Notes: generated from the sequence alone by a model not told the origin. A stretch of 64,000 nt of DNA from an uncultured Sphingomonas sp. (GCF_913777625.1 NZ_CAJYTI010000008.1:124001-188000), one strand, 5' to 3'; positions 36,145 through 44,481 are shown, numbered from the stretch's first letter. Translations and numbers: made by a program.

Positions 36145-36245
36145 CGGGACGGGAGCCCGCGCGGCTCCCTCTTGCAACCGCCACGGCGGCATTCTAGGTG
36201 CGGGAAAACGGATTCAGAGCCCCATCACAAAGGAAAACAGGGACC

Positions 36246-36494
36246 ATGGCCAACCAGGAAGAGATCACCACCCGCGTGCAGGCGCTCGTTGTCGACCATC
36301 TGGGCGTCGACGCCAAGGACGTGGTGCCGACCGCGAGCTTCACCGATGACCTCGGCGCGGACAGCCTCGACATCGTCGAGCTGGTGATGGCCTTCGAGGA
36401 AGAATTCGGGGTCGAGATCCCGGACGACGCCGCGGAGAAGATCAGCACCGTCGGCGACGCCGTTGCCTACATCTCCGAGCATCAGCAGGGCTGA
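36246..36494 (+). CDS. acpP: Acyl carrier protein
   Basis: Acidic 82-residue carrier for fatty acid synthesis. Ser40 in [13 protein letters not shown] takes the 4'-phosphopantetheine arm. ATG 36246 lies behind AGGAAAACAGGG; an in-frame ATG-less extension to 36198 is not needed. A terminator-like hairpin follows before fabF, so acpP may be expressed at a higher level than the genes after it. Confidence 0.97.
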   Translation: MANQEEITTRVQALVVDHLGVDAKDVVPTASFTDDLGADSLDIVELVMAFEEEFGVEIPDDAAEKISTVGDAVAYISEHQQG

Positions 36495-36542
36495 CGCTCG
36501 AACCGCGCTTCCCAGCCCCGATGGGCCGGATTTGCGACTAGG

Positions 36543-36590
36543 CGGCTTCCCGTCCCGTGCCTTTGGCGATGCGGACGGGGAGCCGTTTTG
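36543..36590 (+). terminator. Terminator between acpP and fabF
   Basis: CGGCTTCCCGTCC and GGACGGGGAGCCG (one G-T wobble) form a 13-bp stem followed by TTTTG. It probably ends or attenuates the acpP transcript ahead of fabF. Confidence 0.75.
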
Positions 36591-36632
36591 TATTACCGCT
36601 ACAACCGAACGTAGATTGACTGGAGAACTGCC

Positions 36633-37892
36633 ATGCGCCGCGTAGTCGTGACCGGCCTGGGCCTCGTCACCCCGCTGGGGGCCGATGTCGAAACCGCCTG
36701 GAAGAACATCCTCGCCAGCAAGTCCGGCGCGGGCACGATCACCAAGTTCGATGCGACGGATTTCCAGAGCAACTATGCTTGCGAAGTGAAGCCTGCCGAC
36801 CATGAATATGGCTTCGATGCGGGCAGGCGCGTCGATCACAAGATCCAGCGCCAGGTCGATCCCTTCATCGTCTTCGGCATCGATGCCGCCGGCCAGGCGA
36901 TCGAGGATGCCGGCCTGCTCGACATGCCCGAAGAGATGCGCTTCCGCGCCGGCTGCTCGATCGGCTCGGGCATCGGCGGCCTGCCGGGCATCGAGAGCGA
37001 ATCGCTCGTTCTCGCCGAAAAGGGCCCGAAGCGCGTCTCGCCGCACTTCGTCCATGGCCGCCTGATCAACCTCATTTCGGGACAGGTCTCGATCAAGTAC
37101 GGCTTGATGGGCCCGAACCATGCGGTAGTCACCGCCTGCTCGACCGGCGCCCACTCGATCGGCGACGCCGCGCGGATGATCGCGATGGACGACGCCGACA
37201 TCATGCTCGCCGGCGGCGCCGAGAGCACCGTCTGCCCGATCGGCATTGCCGGCTTCGGCCAGGCGCGCGCGCTTTCCACCGGCTTCCGCGACGACCCCAC
37301 CAAGGCGAGCCGCCCCTGGGACCAGGGCCGCGACGGCTTCGTGATGGGCGAGGGCGCAGGCGTGGTCGTGCTCGAGGAATATGAGCATGCCAAGCGCCGC
37401 GGCGCCAAGATCTATGCCGAAGTGGTCGGCTATGGCCTGTCGGGCGACGCCTATCACGTCACCGCGCCGCACCCTGAAGGCTCGGGGGCGTTCCGCTCGA
37501 TGCAGATGGCGGTGCGCAAGTCGGGCCTCGCGCTCGACGAGATCGACTATATCAACGCGCACGGCACCTCGACCCCGATGGGCGACGAGCTCGAGCTCGG
37601 CGCGGTGCGCCGCCTGTTCGGCGATGCGCTCGGCAGCCTGTCGATGAGCTCGACCAAGTCGGCGATCGGCCACCTGCTCGGCGGTGCCGGTGCGGTGGAG
37701 AGCATCTTCTGCATCCTGGCACTTCGCGACCAGATCGTGCCGCCGACGCTCAACCTCGACAATCCGAGCGAGAATTGCGCGGGTGTCGACCTCGTCCCGC
37801 ATGTCGCCAAGCAGCGGAAGGTGAAGGCCGTGCTGAACAACTCGTTCGGCTTCGGCGGCACCAATGCCAGCCTGGTGATGAAGGCGATCTGA
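36633..37892 (+). CDS. fabF: 3-oxoacyl-ACP synthase II
   Basis: Condensing enzyme extending acyl-ACP with malonyl-ACP. Its 419 residues have the active-site Cys in VVTACSTGAHSIG, His in NAHGTSTPMGD and His in KSAIGHLLGGAG, the Cys-His-His triad of KAS II. The N-terminal VVVTGLGLVTPLG and C-terminal NSFGFGGTNASLV agree. ATG 36633 has GGAGA upstream. mltG follows by 3 nt. Confidence 0.97.
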   Translation: MRRVVVTGLGLVTPLGADVETAWKNILASKSGAGTITKFDATDFQSNYACEVKPADHEYGFDAGRRVDHKIQRQVDPFIVFGIDAAGQAIEDAGLLDMPEEMRFRAGCSIGSGIGGLPGIESESLVLAEKGPKRVSPHFVHGRLINLISGQVSIKYGLMGPNHAVVTACSTGAHSIGDAARMIAMDDADIMLAGGAESTVCPIGIAGFGQARALSTGFRDDPTKASRPWDQGRDGFVMGEGAGVVVLEEYEHAKRRGAKIYAEVVGYGLSGDAYHVTAPHPEGSGAFRSMQMAVRKSGLALDEIDYINAHGTSTPMGDELELGAVRRLFGDALGSLSMSSTKSAIGHLLGGAGAVESIFCILALRDQIVPPTLNLDNPSENCAGVDLVPHVAKQRKVKAVLNNSFGFGGTNASLVMKAI

Positions 37893-37895
37893 GCC

Positions 37896-38912
37896 ATGCC
37901 GCAGGACGCGCGCCCCCGAAACCGCCGCCGCACGCCGGTGCGCCGGAGCCGGGGACCGCGCGTCCTGCTGATTGCCGCCGTCCTCGCGGTCTGCGCGCTC
38001 GGCGGCGCATGGTGGCTGTGGGCGGGCCCCGGGCCTGCGACCAAGGAACTGAGCGTCGTGGTGCCCGAGGGCGCAACGCTGTCCCGCGCGGCAGGCCAGC
38101 TGGAGAAGGCGGGGGCGATCCACTCGCGCCAGCTCTTCCTCGGCTTTGCGAAGCTGCTCGGGGATGGCGGTTCGATCCGGGCGGGGGAATATCGCATCGC
38201 GCCGGGCACCAGCGCGCGCCACATTCTCGAGATGCTCCAGCAGGGCAAGACCCAGCAGCGGCTGGTGACGGTGCCCGAGGGCATGCCGTCGATCCTCGTC
38301 GCGGAGGCACTCGCCAAGGCGCCTGGCCTGTCGGGTGACGCCAAGACCCCCGCCGAGGGATCGGTATTGCCGGACAGCTATGCCTATGTCCGCGACGAGC
38401 CCCGCGCCGCGGTGCTGGCACGGATGCAGAAGGCGATGACCGAGTATCTCGCCAGGGCATGGGCCGGACGCGCCAAGGGGCTGGTGGTCACCACCCCGCG
38501 CGAGGCGATCATCCTCGCCTCGATCGTCGAGAAGGAAACCGCCAAGCCGGCGGAGCGCACCACCGTCGCGGCGGTCTATGCCAACCGGCTGAAGGCGGGG
38601 ATGCCGCTCCAGGCGGATCCGACGATCATCTATCCGATTACCAAGGGCAAGCCGCTCGGCCGCCGCATCCTCCAATCGGAGCTGCACGCTAGAAACGGCT
38701 ACAACACCTATACGATGCGCGGTCTGCCCGAGGGGCCGATCGCCAATCCGGGTCGCGCCTCGATCGACGCGGTGCTGCACCCGGCGGAGTCGAAGGCGCT
38801 GTACTTCGTCGCCGACGGCACCGGCGGCCACGTGTTCGCCGAGACCTATCAGCAGCACCAGGCGAATGTGGCCAAGTGGTACGCCATCCGTCGCGCCCGC
38901 GGCGAGATGTAG
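37896..38912 (+). CDS. mltG: Endolytic murein transglycosylase
   Basis: Inner-membrane-anchored enzyme of the YceG family that cuts nascent glycan strands. Its 338 residues show a basic N-terminus, one TM helix at about 24-42, a LysM-like region (TLSRAAGQLEKAG), and the catalytic core ILASIVEKETAKPAER with the key glutamate, VYANRLKAGMPLQADPT and MRGLPEGPIANPG. Coupling to fabF is common in alphaproteobacteria and may link lipid and wall synthesis. Confidence 0.94.
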   Translation: MPQDARPRNRRRTPVRRSRGPRVLLIAAVLAVCALGGAWWLWAGPGPATKELSVVVPEGATLSRAAGQLEKAGAIHSRQLFLGFAKLLGDGGSIRAGEYRIAPGTSARHILEMLQQGKTQQRLVTVPEGMPSILVAEALAKAPGLSGDAKTPAEGSVLPDSYAYVRDEPRAAVLARMQKAMTEYLARAWAGRAKGLVVTTPREAIILASIVEKETAKPAERTTVAAVYANRLKAGMPLQADPTIIYPITKGKPLGRRILQSELHARNGYNTYTMRGLPEGPIANPGRASIDAVLHPAESKALYFVADGTGGHVFAETYQQHQANVAKWYAIRRARGEM

Positions 38913-38993
38913 GCGGCGCCGTGCCCGCTTGTTTCGGGTGCGGTCGCATGTAACAAAGTTTCCCCTGTGACCAATTCCAGGGGGAATCGCCGA

Positions 38994-40565
38994 ATGCGCC
39001 GTGCTGCCTTGCTGACCTTGTTGCTCGCCACCGCCAGCCCCGTCTGGGCGCAGGAAAAGCCCAAGGAAGCGCCTGCCAAGGGCGATCACCGCGAGCAGAT
39101 GAAGGCCGAGGCCGAGGCCGCCTGGGTCAAGCCGCCGGTCGAGGAAGCCATGGCCGTCAGCCACGGCGCGGTCACCGTCGGCGGGCAGCGCATCGCCTAT
39201 ACGGCCACCGCCGGCACGCTCACTATCCGCGACGACGACGGCAAGCCGACCGCTTCCTATTTCTACACCGCCTATACCCGCGACGGATCGGCCCGCGAGC
39301 AGCGCCCGGTGACCTTCTTCTACAATGGCGGGCCGGGATCGCCGACCATCTGGCTGCACATGGGCAGCTTCGCGCCGGTGCGCGTCACGACCGCCAACCC
39401 CGAATATATCCGCCCGGCCCCCTATGGCTTCGGCCCCAATCCCGATTCGCTGATCGACAAGAGCGACCTCGTCTTCATCGACGCGGTCGGCGCCGGCTGG
39501 TCGCGGCCGCTGGGCGAGAAGACCGGCAAGGACTTCTGGGGCGTCGACCAGGATGCCGACGGCTTTGCCCGCGCCATCCTGCGCTACACGGGCAAGTTCG
39601 ATCGCTGGCCGAGCCCGAAATTCCTGTTCGGCGAGAGCTATGGCACGCTGCGCAACCCCGTCGTGGCGGCCAAGCTCGAGGAGGCGGGGCTGAGCCTCAA
39701 CGGCATGGTCCAGTTCTCCACGATCATGAACTATGGCGTCCGCCAGCCGGGCTATGACCAGAATTTCCTGACCTTGTTCCCGACCATGGCGGCCACCGCC
39801 TGGTACCATAACCGGCTGCAGAACCGCCCCGCCGATCTGCCGACCTTCATCAACGAGGTCCGCGCCTTCACCAGCGGCCCCTATGCCGCCGCGCTTGCCA
39901 AGGGATCGACCATCTCCGCCGAGGAGAAGGCGGCGGTTGCGAAGAAGATGTCGGAGTACACCGGCATCAGCGAAGCCTATATCCTGCGCGCCGATTTGCG
40001 CCTCACCCTGCCGCGCTTCCAGACCGAGCTGCTGCGCGATCGCCGGGTGGCGGTGGGCCGGCTCGATTCGCGCTATCTCCTCAACGTCACCGACGCCAAT
40101 GCCGACAGCCCGAGCGACGATCCGGCCTCGACCGCGGTCACCGGCGCGTTCGTCGCGACCTTCCAGGACTATGCGACCCGCGTCCTCGGCTACAAGACCG
40201 ACATGCCGTACCGGATGACCGCGCGCGGCCCCGGCTGGGACTGGGACTGGAAGCATCGCGCGCCCGACGAAAGCGGCACCCATCTGATGCCGAACAGCGC
40301 CGCGGACCTCGCCTATACGATGCGGACCAACCCCTATCTGAAGGTGCTGTTCATCAACGGCTATTACGACTTCGCCACGCCCTTCTACGGCGCCGAGTTC
40401 GACGTCAGCCACATGCTGCTCGACCCGCAGCTCCAGAAGAACATCCGCTTCACCTATTATGACGCGGGCCACATGGTGTATCTGAACCCGACCACGCTGC
40501 CCCAGATGCACCGCGACCTTGCCGCCTTCTACGACGACGCGCTGCGGGCCGGAGCCAGGAACTGA
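38994..40565 (+). CDS. Serine carboxypeptidase-like protein (peptidase S10)
   Basis: Exported peptidase of 523 residues in the S10 alpha/beta-hydrolase family. A signal peptide (ALLTLLLATASPVWAQ) begins the protein. The oxyanion-hole motif FFYNGGPGSPTIW, the nucleophile in FGESYGTLRN and the His in YDAGHMVYLNP are all present. Bacterial members are periplasmic and poorly characterised. ATG 38994 with AGGGGGA 8-9 nt upstream is preferred to GTG 38967. It stands alone after mltG. Confidence 0.88.
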   Translation: MRRAALLTLLLATASPVWAQEKPKEAPAKGDHREQMKAEAEAAWVKPPVEEAMAVSHGAVTVGGQRIAYTATAGTLTIRDDDGKPTASYFYTAYTRDGSAREQRPVTFFYNGGPGSPTIWLHMGSFAPVRVTTANPEYIRPAPYGFGPNPDSLIDKSDLVFIDAVGAGWSRPLGEKTGKDFWGVDQDADGFARAILRYTGKFDRWPSPKFLFGESYGTLRNPVVAAKLEEAGLSLNGMVQFSTIMNYGVRQPGYDQNFLTLFPTMAATAWYHNRLQNRPADLPTFINEVRAFTSGPYAAALAKGSTISAEEKAAVAKKMSEYTGISEAYILRADLRLTLPRFQTELLRDRRVAVGRLDSRYLLNVTDANADSPSDDPASTAVTGAFVATFQDYATRVLGYKTDMPYRMTARGPGWDWDWKHRAPDESGTHLMPNSAADLAYTMRTNPYLKVLFINGYYDFATPFYGAEFDVSHMLLDPQLQKNIRFTYYDAGHMVYLNPTTLPQMHRDLAAFYDDALRAGARN

Positions 40566-40599
40566 GCCCGAAAGTTCCGAAAGTTCCGGGAAAGCGACA

Positions 40600-41052
40600 T
40601 CAACGCGTTCCCGGATCGGAGCCGCGCTCGATGATCGCCGCCGCCTCGGCATAGCTGAAGCGTGCGGCGGGCACGCCGTAGCAGGCGGCGAACAGCAGGC
40701 GGTTGTCGAAGCGGCGGCGATGGCCGACCAGCATGCCGCGCCGGAGGATCGGCACCAGCCGGCCTTCGCGCGCGATCCGCATCGCCTCGTCGAACGCGAC
40801 GCAGCGCCCTTGCTCGACCGCGGCGTCCCAGGCGCGGTTGAACCCGGCGGCATCCGGGCGCTGGCGCAGCCGCCGTGCGCTCTGCGGTGTCATGCCCACG
40901 GCGCGGGCCGCTGCGGCGACGCCGCCATGGCTTGCCAGTGCGGCGATGAAGGCGCGCTGGCGCTCGGCGCTCCAGCCATCGGCGCGCGGCGCGGTAGCGA
41001 CCGGCACGAACGTGAAGGGATCGACGTCTTCCTCGGGCATGCAGCGGAGCAT
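40600..41052 (-). CDS. Hypothetical protein with helix-turn-helix-like segment
   Basis: A 150-residue cytosolic protein. Residues 25-65 (WSAERQRAFIAALASHGG, then VAAAARAVGMTPQSARRLRQ) look like a helix-turn-helix of the kind found in phage terminase small subunits or LPS-region regulators. The C-terminal half has RLVPILRRGMLVGHRRRFDN. Proteins of this shape are frequent in sphingomonads and have no known role. Start is ATG 41052; ATG 41040 is equally possible. It is convergent with the peptidase and divergent from the YaiI-family gene. Confidence 0.65.
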   Translation of the reverse strand: MLRCMPEEDVDPFTFVPVATAPRADGWSAERQRAFIAALASHGGVAAAARAVGMTPQSARRLRQRPDAAGFNRAWDAAVEQGRCVAFDEAMRIAREGRLVPILRRGMLVGHRRRFDNRLLFAACYGVPAARFSYAEAAAIIERGSDPGTR

Positions 41053-41154
41053 AGGCACGACGGCCTGCTGTAGGAAAGCGGATTTGTATCCGGTTTGTTC
41101 CGGATTGCCGCGGTCGCGGCTTTGCCGGACGTCGCGGCTGTGCCAGGGCGGGGC

Positions 41155-41616
41155 ATGACGCTCGCCCCGCACATCCTCGTCGATGCCGATGCCTGTCCGG
41201 TGAAGGACGAGATCTACAAGGTCGCCTGGCGGCTGGAGGTGCCGGTGACGCTGGTGAGCAACGCGCATCTGCGCGTGCCGCAGCATCCGCTGATCCACCG
41301 CGTGGTGGTGAGCGACGGGTTCGACGCCGCCGATGACTGGATCGCCGAGCACAGCAATGGCGGATCGGTGGTGGTGACGGCGGACATCCTGCTCGCCGAT
41401 CGCTGCCTCAAGGCGGGCGCGGCGGCGGTGCTCGCGCCCAACGGCAAGCCGTTCACCACCAGCTCGATCGGCAGCGCGGTGGCGGTGCGGGCGATCATGG
41501 CCGACCTGCGCGCCGGCGGCGACAGCATCGGCGGCCCGCCGCCGTTCGCCAAGGAAGACCGCTCGCGCTTCCTCTCGGCGCTCGATGCGGCGCTGGTGCG
41601 GGTGAAGCGCGGCTAG
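41155..41616 (+). CDS. UPF0178 (YaiI/YqxD) family protein, DUF188
   Basis: A 153-residue soluble protein of the DUF188 family. ILVDADACPVKDEIYKVA at the N-terminus and VVVTADILLADRCLKAG then LAPNGKPFTTSSIG in the middle are the family's conserved blocks. The acidic residues suggest a PIN-like metal site, but no activity is established. The start chosen is ATG 41155 (MTLAPH); an upstream ATG at 41095 would add an unconserved stretch. Confidence 0.88.
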   Translation: MTLAPHILVDADACPVKDEIYKVAWRLEVPVTLVSNAHLRVPQHPLIHRVVVSDGFDAADDWIAEHSNGGSVVVTADILLADRCLKAGAAAVLAPNGKPFTTSSIGSAVAVRAIMADLRAGGDSIGGPPPFAKEDRSRFLSALDAALVRVKRG

Positions 41617-41628
41617 TCCGGTCTGGCG

Positions 41629-41808
41629 CTAGTGCAGCTTGGCGATCGACAGCCCGTCGAGCTTGGCGCGTTCCTTCACCGATTCCTCGCTGCGGGTCAG
41701 CGCCTTGGCGATCGCGCGGAGCGGCATGCCCTTCTTGGCGAGGGTGTGGAGCTTCTGCAGCTCATCGGGGCGCCAGGGCTGGCGGTGTCGTTCGAAGCGT
41801 TCGGCCAT
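41629..41808 (-). CDS. 59-aa SANT/Myb-like small protein
   Basis: A small gene read directly from the minus strand: ATG 41808 to TAG 41629, 59 codons, nearly all ending in G or C as in real genes here. The protein begins MAERFERHRQPWRPDELQKL and ends with ERAKLDGLSIAKLH. The pattern W..DELQKLHTLAKKG.PLRAIAKAL.RSEESVKERA resembles a SANT/homeodomain-like three-helix fold, with a conserved Trp and a candidate recognition helix. I know the type from sphingomonads but no function. It is 8 nt upstream of the stop of the next minus-strand gene and probably in the same transcript. Confidence 0.7.
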   Translation of the reverse strand: MAERFERHRQPWRPDELQKLHTLAKKGMPLRAIAKALTRSEESVKERAKLDGLSIAKLH

Positions 41809-41816
41809 GGCGCCCG

Positions 41817-42128
41817 TTAGCCGATCTTCGTTGCCGGGGACATGGGGGTTCGGTCCTGGTCGCGCAGCGCGGCGGCGATGCGCTCGGCGCCGGCTTCGCT
41901 CATGCTGGCGATGTCGATCGGCCGCCCGCCCAGCGCCTCATCGACGCTGTTGAGGAAGGCGAGTGCCGTCTCGCGATCGGGGAAGCGCTGAAAGGCGAGC
42001 AGGGCGACGCGGGACTGGCGCGCGATGACGTCGGGCGCCAGCTTGGTGCGCACGGCGCCGCGGAAGCGCCGGCGGTCGCCCTCGTCGGATGTGGCGCCGA
42101 CCTCGAGCCGGGTGATCGCGCCGGTCAT
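41817..42128 (-). CDS. DUF2384/MbcA-ParS-Xre-like small protein
   Basis: A 103-residue protein whose second half, ALAFLNSVDEALGGRPIDIA with SEAGAERIAAAL, resembles the toxin-binding C-terminal domain of Xre/MbcA/ParS antitoxins (DUF2384). The N-terminal part lacks an obvious HTH. No RES-domain toxin is adjacent, so this is not a complete toxin-antitoxin system by sequence. ATG 42128 overlaps the stop of the upstream 56-aa gene, so the two are coupled. Resemblance is by eye and is weaker than a profile hit would be. Confidence 0.55.
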   Translation of the reverse strand: MTGAITRLEVGATSDEGDRRRFRGAVRTKLAPDVIARQSRVALLAFQRFPDRETALAFLNSVDEALGGRPIDIASMSEAGAERIAAALRDQDRTPMSPATKIG

Positions 42129-42295
42129 GCGGCGACCGCGCGATCGAAGGTGCCATGGGCATGCTGCCACTGGCGGATGCGCTCGGCATAGGCGGCGGCA
42201 AGGGCGCGGTGCGCGGCGCGCGAGGCGACGCACGCCGCGGTGGCGGCGCGGCCCAGGGAGTTCTGATAGCGCGAAAGAAGATAGGCGAGGTCCAT
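42125..42295 (-). CDS. 56-aa small protein coupled to the DUF2384-like gene
   Basis: ATG 42295 to TGA 42125. The product begins MDLAYLLSRYQNSLGRAATA, is Ala-rich and probably a single long helix pair (SRAAHRALAAAYAERIRQW), and ends in AHGTFDRAVAA. It overlaps the DUF2384-like gene by ATGA. I have an impression of similar MDL.YLL.R.Q.SL proteins scattered in sphingomonads. No role is known. Confidence 0.6.
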   Translation of the reverse strand: MDLAYLLSRYQNSLGRAATAACVASRAAHRALAAAYAERIRQWQHAHGTFDRAVAA

Positions 42296-42424
42296 GGACA
42301 AACCCGTGCGGCGCAAGCGAGAACATGACGGACCCAGCCGCCGGCGCTTACGGATCGGAAGCCGGCGATGGACTCCATATGGGGGCGAGGCGGTCGTTTC
42401 ACAACCGCAGCCGCCGGTCGCCGC

Positions 42425-43192
42425 CTAGGCCAGCGCGCGTTCGCCGTCGCGCAGCGTCAGCACCTCGACGCCGGTGGCGGTCACCGCCACGGTATGCTCG
42501 AACTGGGCGGAGAGCTTGCGGTCGTTGGTCACCACCGTCCAGCCATCGTCGAGCGTGGTGACCTTGCGGGTGCCCTGGTTGAGCATCGGCTCGATGGTGA
42601 AGGTCATGCCCTCGCGCAATTTCATGCCGGTGCCGGGGCGGCCGAAATGGAGGACCGAGGGCTCCTCGTGCATCTCGCGGCCGATGCCGTGGCCGCAATA
42701 GTCGCGGACGACGGCATAGCCGTGCTGCTTGGCGTGGCGCTCGATCGCGGCACCGATGTCGCCGAGGGTCGCGCCGGGGCGGACCTGGGCGATGCCCTTC
42801 CACAGCGCTTCCTGCGTCACCTTCACCAGCCGTCGCGCCTGGGGCGAGACCTCGCCGACCATGTAGGTCTTGCTCGAATCGGCGATGAAGCCGTTCTTTT
42901 CCAGCGTGATGTCGAGATTGAGGATGTCGCCGTCGCGGACGATCGTCGCGGCGTCGGGCACGCCGTGGCAGACCACCGCGTTCGGCGAGCAGTTGAGCAC
43001 GAAGCCATAGCCATATTGCCCCTTGCTCGCGGGGCGGGCGCCGAGATCCTCGGTGATGTAGCGGTCGACCAGCGTGTCGATTTCCAGCGTCGACATGCCG
43101 GCGAGCGATGTCCGGTCGAGCATTGCGAACACCTGGGCGAGCAGGCGCCCGGACTGGCGCATCAGGTCGAGTTCGTGGGGATCCTTGATCAC
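42425..43192 (-). CDS. map: Methionine aminopeptidase, type I
   Basis: Removes the initiator methionine. Its 255 residues have all five metal ligands in context: Asp in LNLDITLEKNGFIADSS (both aspartates), His in HGIGREMHEEP, Glu in FTIEPML and Glu in FEHTVAV. The GTG start at 43192 lies 1 nt beyond the stop of the ParD-like gene, implying coupling; the frame extends to 43252 but then overlaps that gene and adds unconserved residues. Confidence 0.93.
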   Translation of the reverse strand: MIKDPHELDLMRQSGRLLAQVFAMLDRTSLAGMSTLEIDTLVDRYITEDLGARPASKGQYGYGFVLNCSPNAVVCHGVPDAATIVRDGDILNLDITLEKNGFIADSSKTYMVGEVSPQARRLVKVTQEALWKGIAQVRPGATLGDIGAAIERHAKQHGYAVVRDYCGHGIGREMHEEPSVLHFGRPGTGMKLREGMTFTIEPMLNQGTRKVTTLDDGWTVVTNDRKLSAQFEHTVAVTATGVEVLTLRDGERALA

Positions 43193-43193
43193 C

Positions 43194-43400
43194 TCAGGCG
43201 GCTTCGTAGGCCGGGGTGGAGACCTGCGCCTCGGCGAGCTGCCGGCGGACAATCTCGTGGAAGGGCAGGGTGGGGTTGGCCTCGGCCAGCATGCCGATCT
43301 TCATCCAATACTCGGCCTGGGCGTTGATCGAGCGGCACATCACCGCGCTGGCCCGGCGAGCCTCTTCATGCAGGTCGTCGTCGATTTTCACGATGCCCAT
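43194..43400 (-). CDS. ParD-like family protein
   Basis: A 68-residue protein of the ParD-like antitoxin family: MGIVKIDDDLHEEARRASAV then MCRSINAQAEYWMKIGML. A ribbon-helix-helix start (IVKIDDDLHEEARRAS) suits DNA binding. No toxin gene follows; the downstream gene is map. ATG 43400 has AGGAGG 5 nt upstream, one of the strongest ribosome sites in the window. A promoter with tandem 11-bp repeats lies before it, so it may regulate its own transcript. Confidence 0.82.
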   Translation of the reverse strand: MGIVKIDDDLHEEARRASAVMCRSINAQAEYWMKIGMLAEANPTLPFHEIVRRQLAEAQVSTPAYEAA

Positions 43401-43419
43401 CGGACCCTCCTAAAGCGAT

Positions 43420-43456
43420 ATGGATCGTATATGGTTCGTATGGTAGTCGGGGTCAA
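43420..43456 (-). promoter_or_regulatory. Promoter of parD-like/map with tandem 11-bp repeats
   Basis: On the minus strand TTGACC (43456-43451) and CATATA (43433-43428) are spaced by 17 nt. Two adjacent direct repeats read on the plus strand, ATGGATCGTAT (43420-43430) and ATGGTTCGTAT (43431-43441), cover the -10 region. They are a good candidate operator for the ribbon-helix-helix protein encoded just downstream. Confidence 0.7.
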
Positions 43457-43603
43457 TGCCCGTATGAGGGCGACTGAACAGGTTGCGTATCAAAGATACG
43501 CTGCATCGCGCCAAGACTTCACACCGGTGATGTGGACAGGATTTGCTCGCGCGGCGTGCTGCTGTAGAAGTTGCGGCAAGTATCCAAGCGTCAGGGGAAA
43601 GAA

Positions 43604-44398
43604 ATGGGGATGTTGGTAAAGCTGGGCGGCGGGATCCTTCTCTCCGCGCTGGCGATGGGACCGGCCGCGTCGCAGGAAATGCCGCGCGATCTGCGCGATC
43701 TGGTGGGTGCGCGCGGCGGACAGGTCGAGAGCGAGCTCGGCCGGCGCGGCTATCGCTGGGTGTCGGTGGAGAGCGGGCGGGACCGCAAGTGGAGCAACTG
43801 GTGGAATGCAGCGACCCGCACCTGCGTGACCATCACCACGGCGGAGGGGCGCTATGTCGCGATCGCCACCAGCCCGCCCTCGTTGTGCCTCAAGGCGTCG
43901 GGGCAGGGCCAGGGTCCGAACGGCGGTGGCGGCGGCGGGCCGGGCTGGGGAATGCCGGGACAGGGCGGTAATGGCGGCGGCGGCGGACGGCTGACGCTGA
44001 TCTGCTGGGGCGAGGGGCAGAAGCCCGGCACCAGCTTCCGCAGCGGCTATGTGTGGAACGATCGCACCCACCGGTACGAATCGTACAGCGCGATGGAGAA
44101 CGTCCCCCAGCGGTTCGACTCCACCGTGCAGGTCGAGCTGCGGGGCGATCGCGGAAGCATTCGCCTGGCCGGCAAGCTGATCCCGCCGATCAACGCCGGT
44201 GGCCGGGACGGCTGGTGGGATCTGTATGACGTGCAGATGCGCCGCGACCGGATCACCGCGCAATATCGCCTCAACGGGCTCAACAAGCCGCGCGTCGACA
44301 TCGACCGCCGCACCGGGCGGATCGCGATCGACGGGATCGAGCATTTCCGCGGCAGTTGCGACCAGGGCGACTGGAGCGGGAGCCGCAACAAGTTCTGA
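43604..44398 (+). CDS. Secreted protein with glycine-rich linker, unknown function
   Basis: A 264-residue exported protein. A signal peptide (LVKLGGGILLSALAMGPAASQ) is followed by a small domain (ARGGQVESELGRRGYRWVS and WWNAATRTCVTITTAEGRY). A Gly/Pro/Gln linker then leads to a second domain with GTSFRSGYVWND, VQVELRGDRGSIRLAG and IDIDRRTGRI-type beta strands. Four or more cysteines are spread over both halves. The first domain reminds me of small periplasmic proteins seen in sphingomonads. ATG 43604 follows AGGGGAAAG. Possible hairpin terminator at 44404-44427. Confidence 0.72.
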   Translation: MGMLVKLGGGILLSALAMGPAASQEMPRDLRDLVGARGGQVESELGRRGYRWVSVESGRDRKWSNWWNAATRTCVTITTAEGRYVAIATSPPSLCLKASGQGQGPNGGGGGGPGWGMPGQGGNGGGGGRLTLICWGEGQKPGTSFRSGYVWNDRTHRYESYSAMENVPQRFDSTVQVELRGDRGSIRLAGKLIPPINAGGRDGWWDLYDVQMRRDRITAQYRLNGLNKPRVDIDRRTGRIAIDGIEHFRGSCDQGDWSGSRNKF

Positions 44399-44481
44399 GG
44401 AGGAGAGGGCGTCGGACCGCGCCCTCTTCCTGGGGGGCTGGGACGATGCCGCGCGGCGCCCCATCATCCCTCCACCCCAAA

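Noticed and set aside
33859..36192. A 777-codon open frame on the minus strand opposite fabD and fabG
   Set aside because: Antisense shadow of verified genes.
36225..40853. A 1,542-codon open frame on the minus strand opposite acpP, fabF, mltG and the peptidase
   Set aside because: It is antisense to four well-supported genes and shows Arg/Ala/Gly/His-rich low-information sequence, as expected from GC-rich DNA where stop codons are rare.
41817..42295. Complete toxin-antitoxin system around the DUF2384-like gene
   Set aside because: No RES-domain or other toxin gene is adjacent, and the 56-aa partner has no toxin motif.
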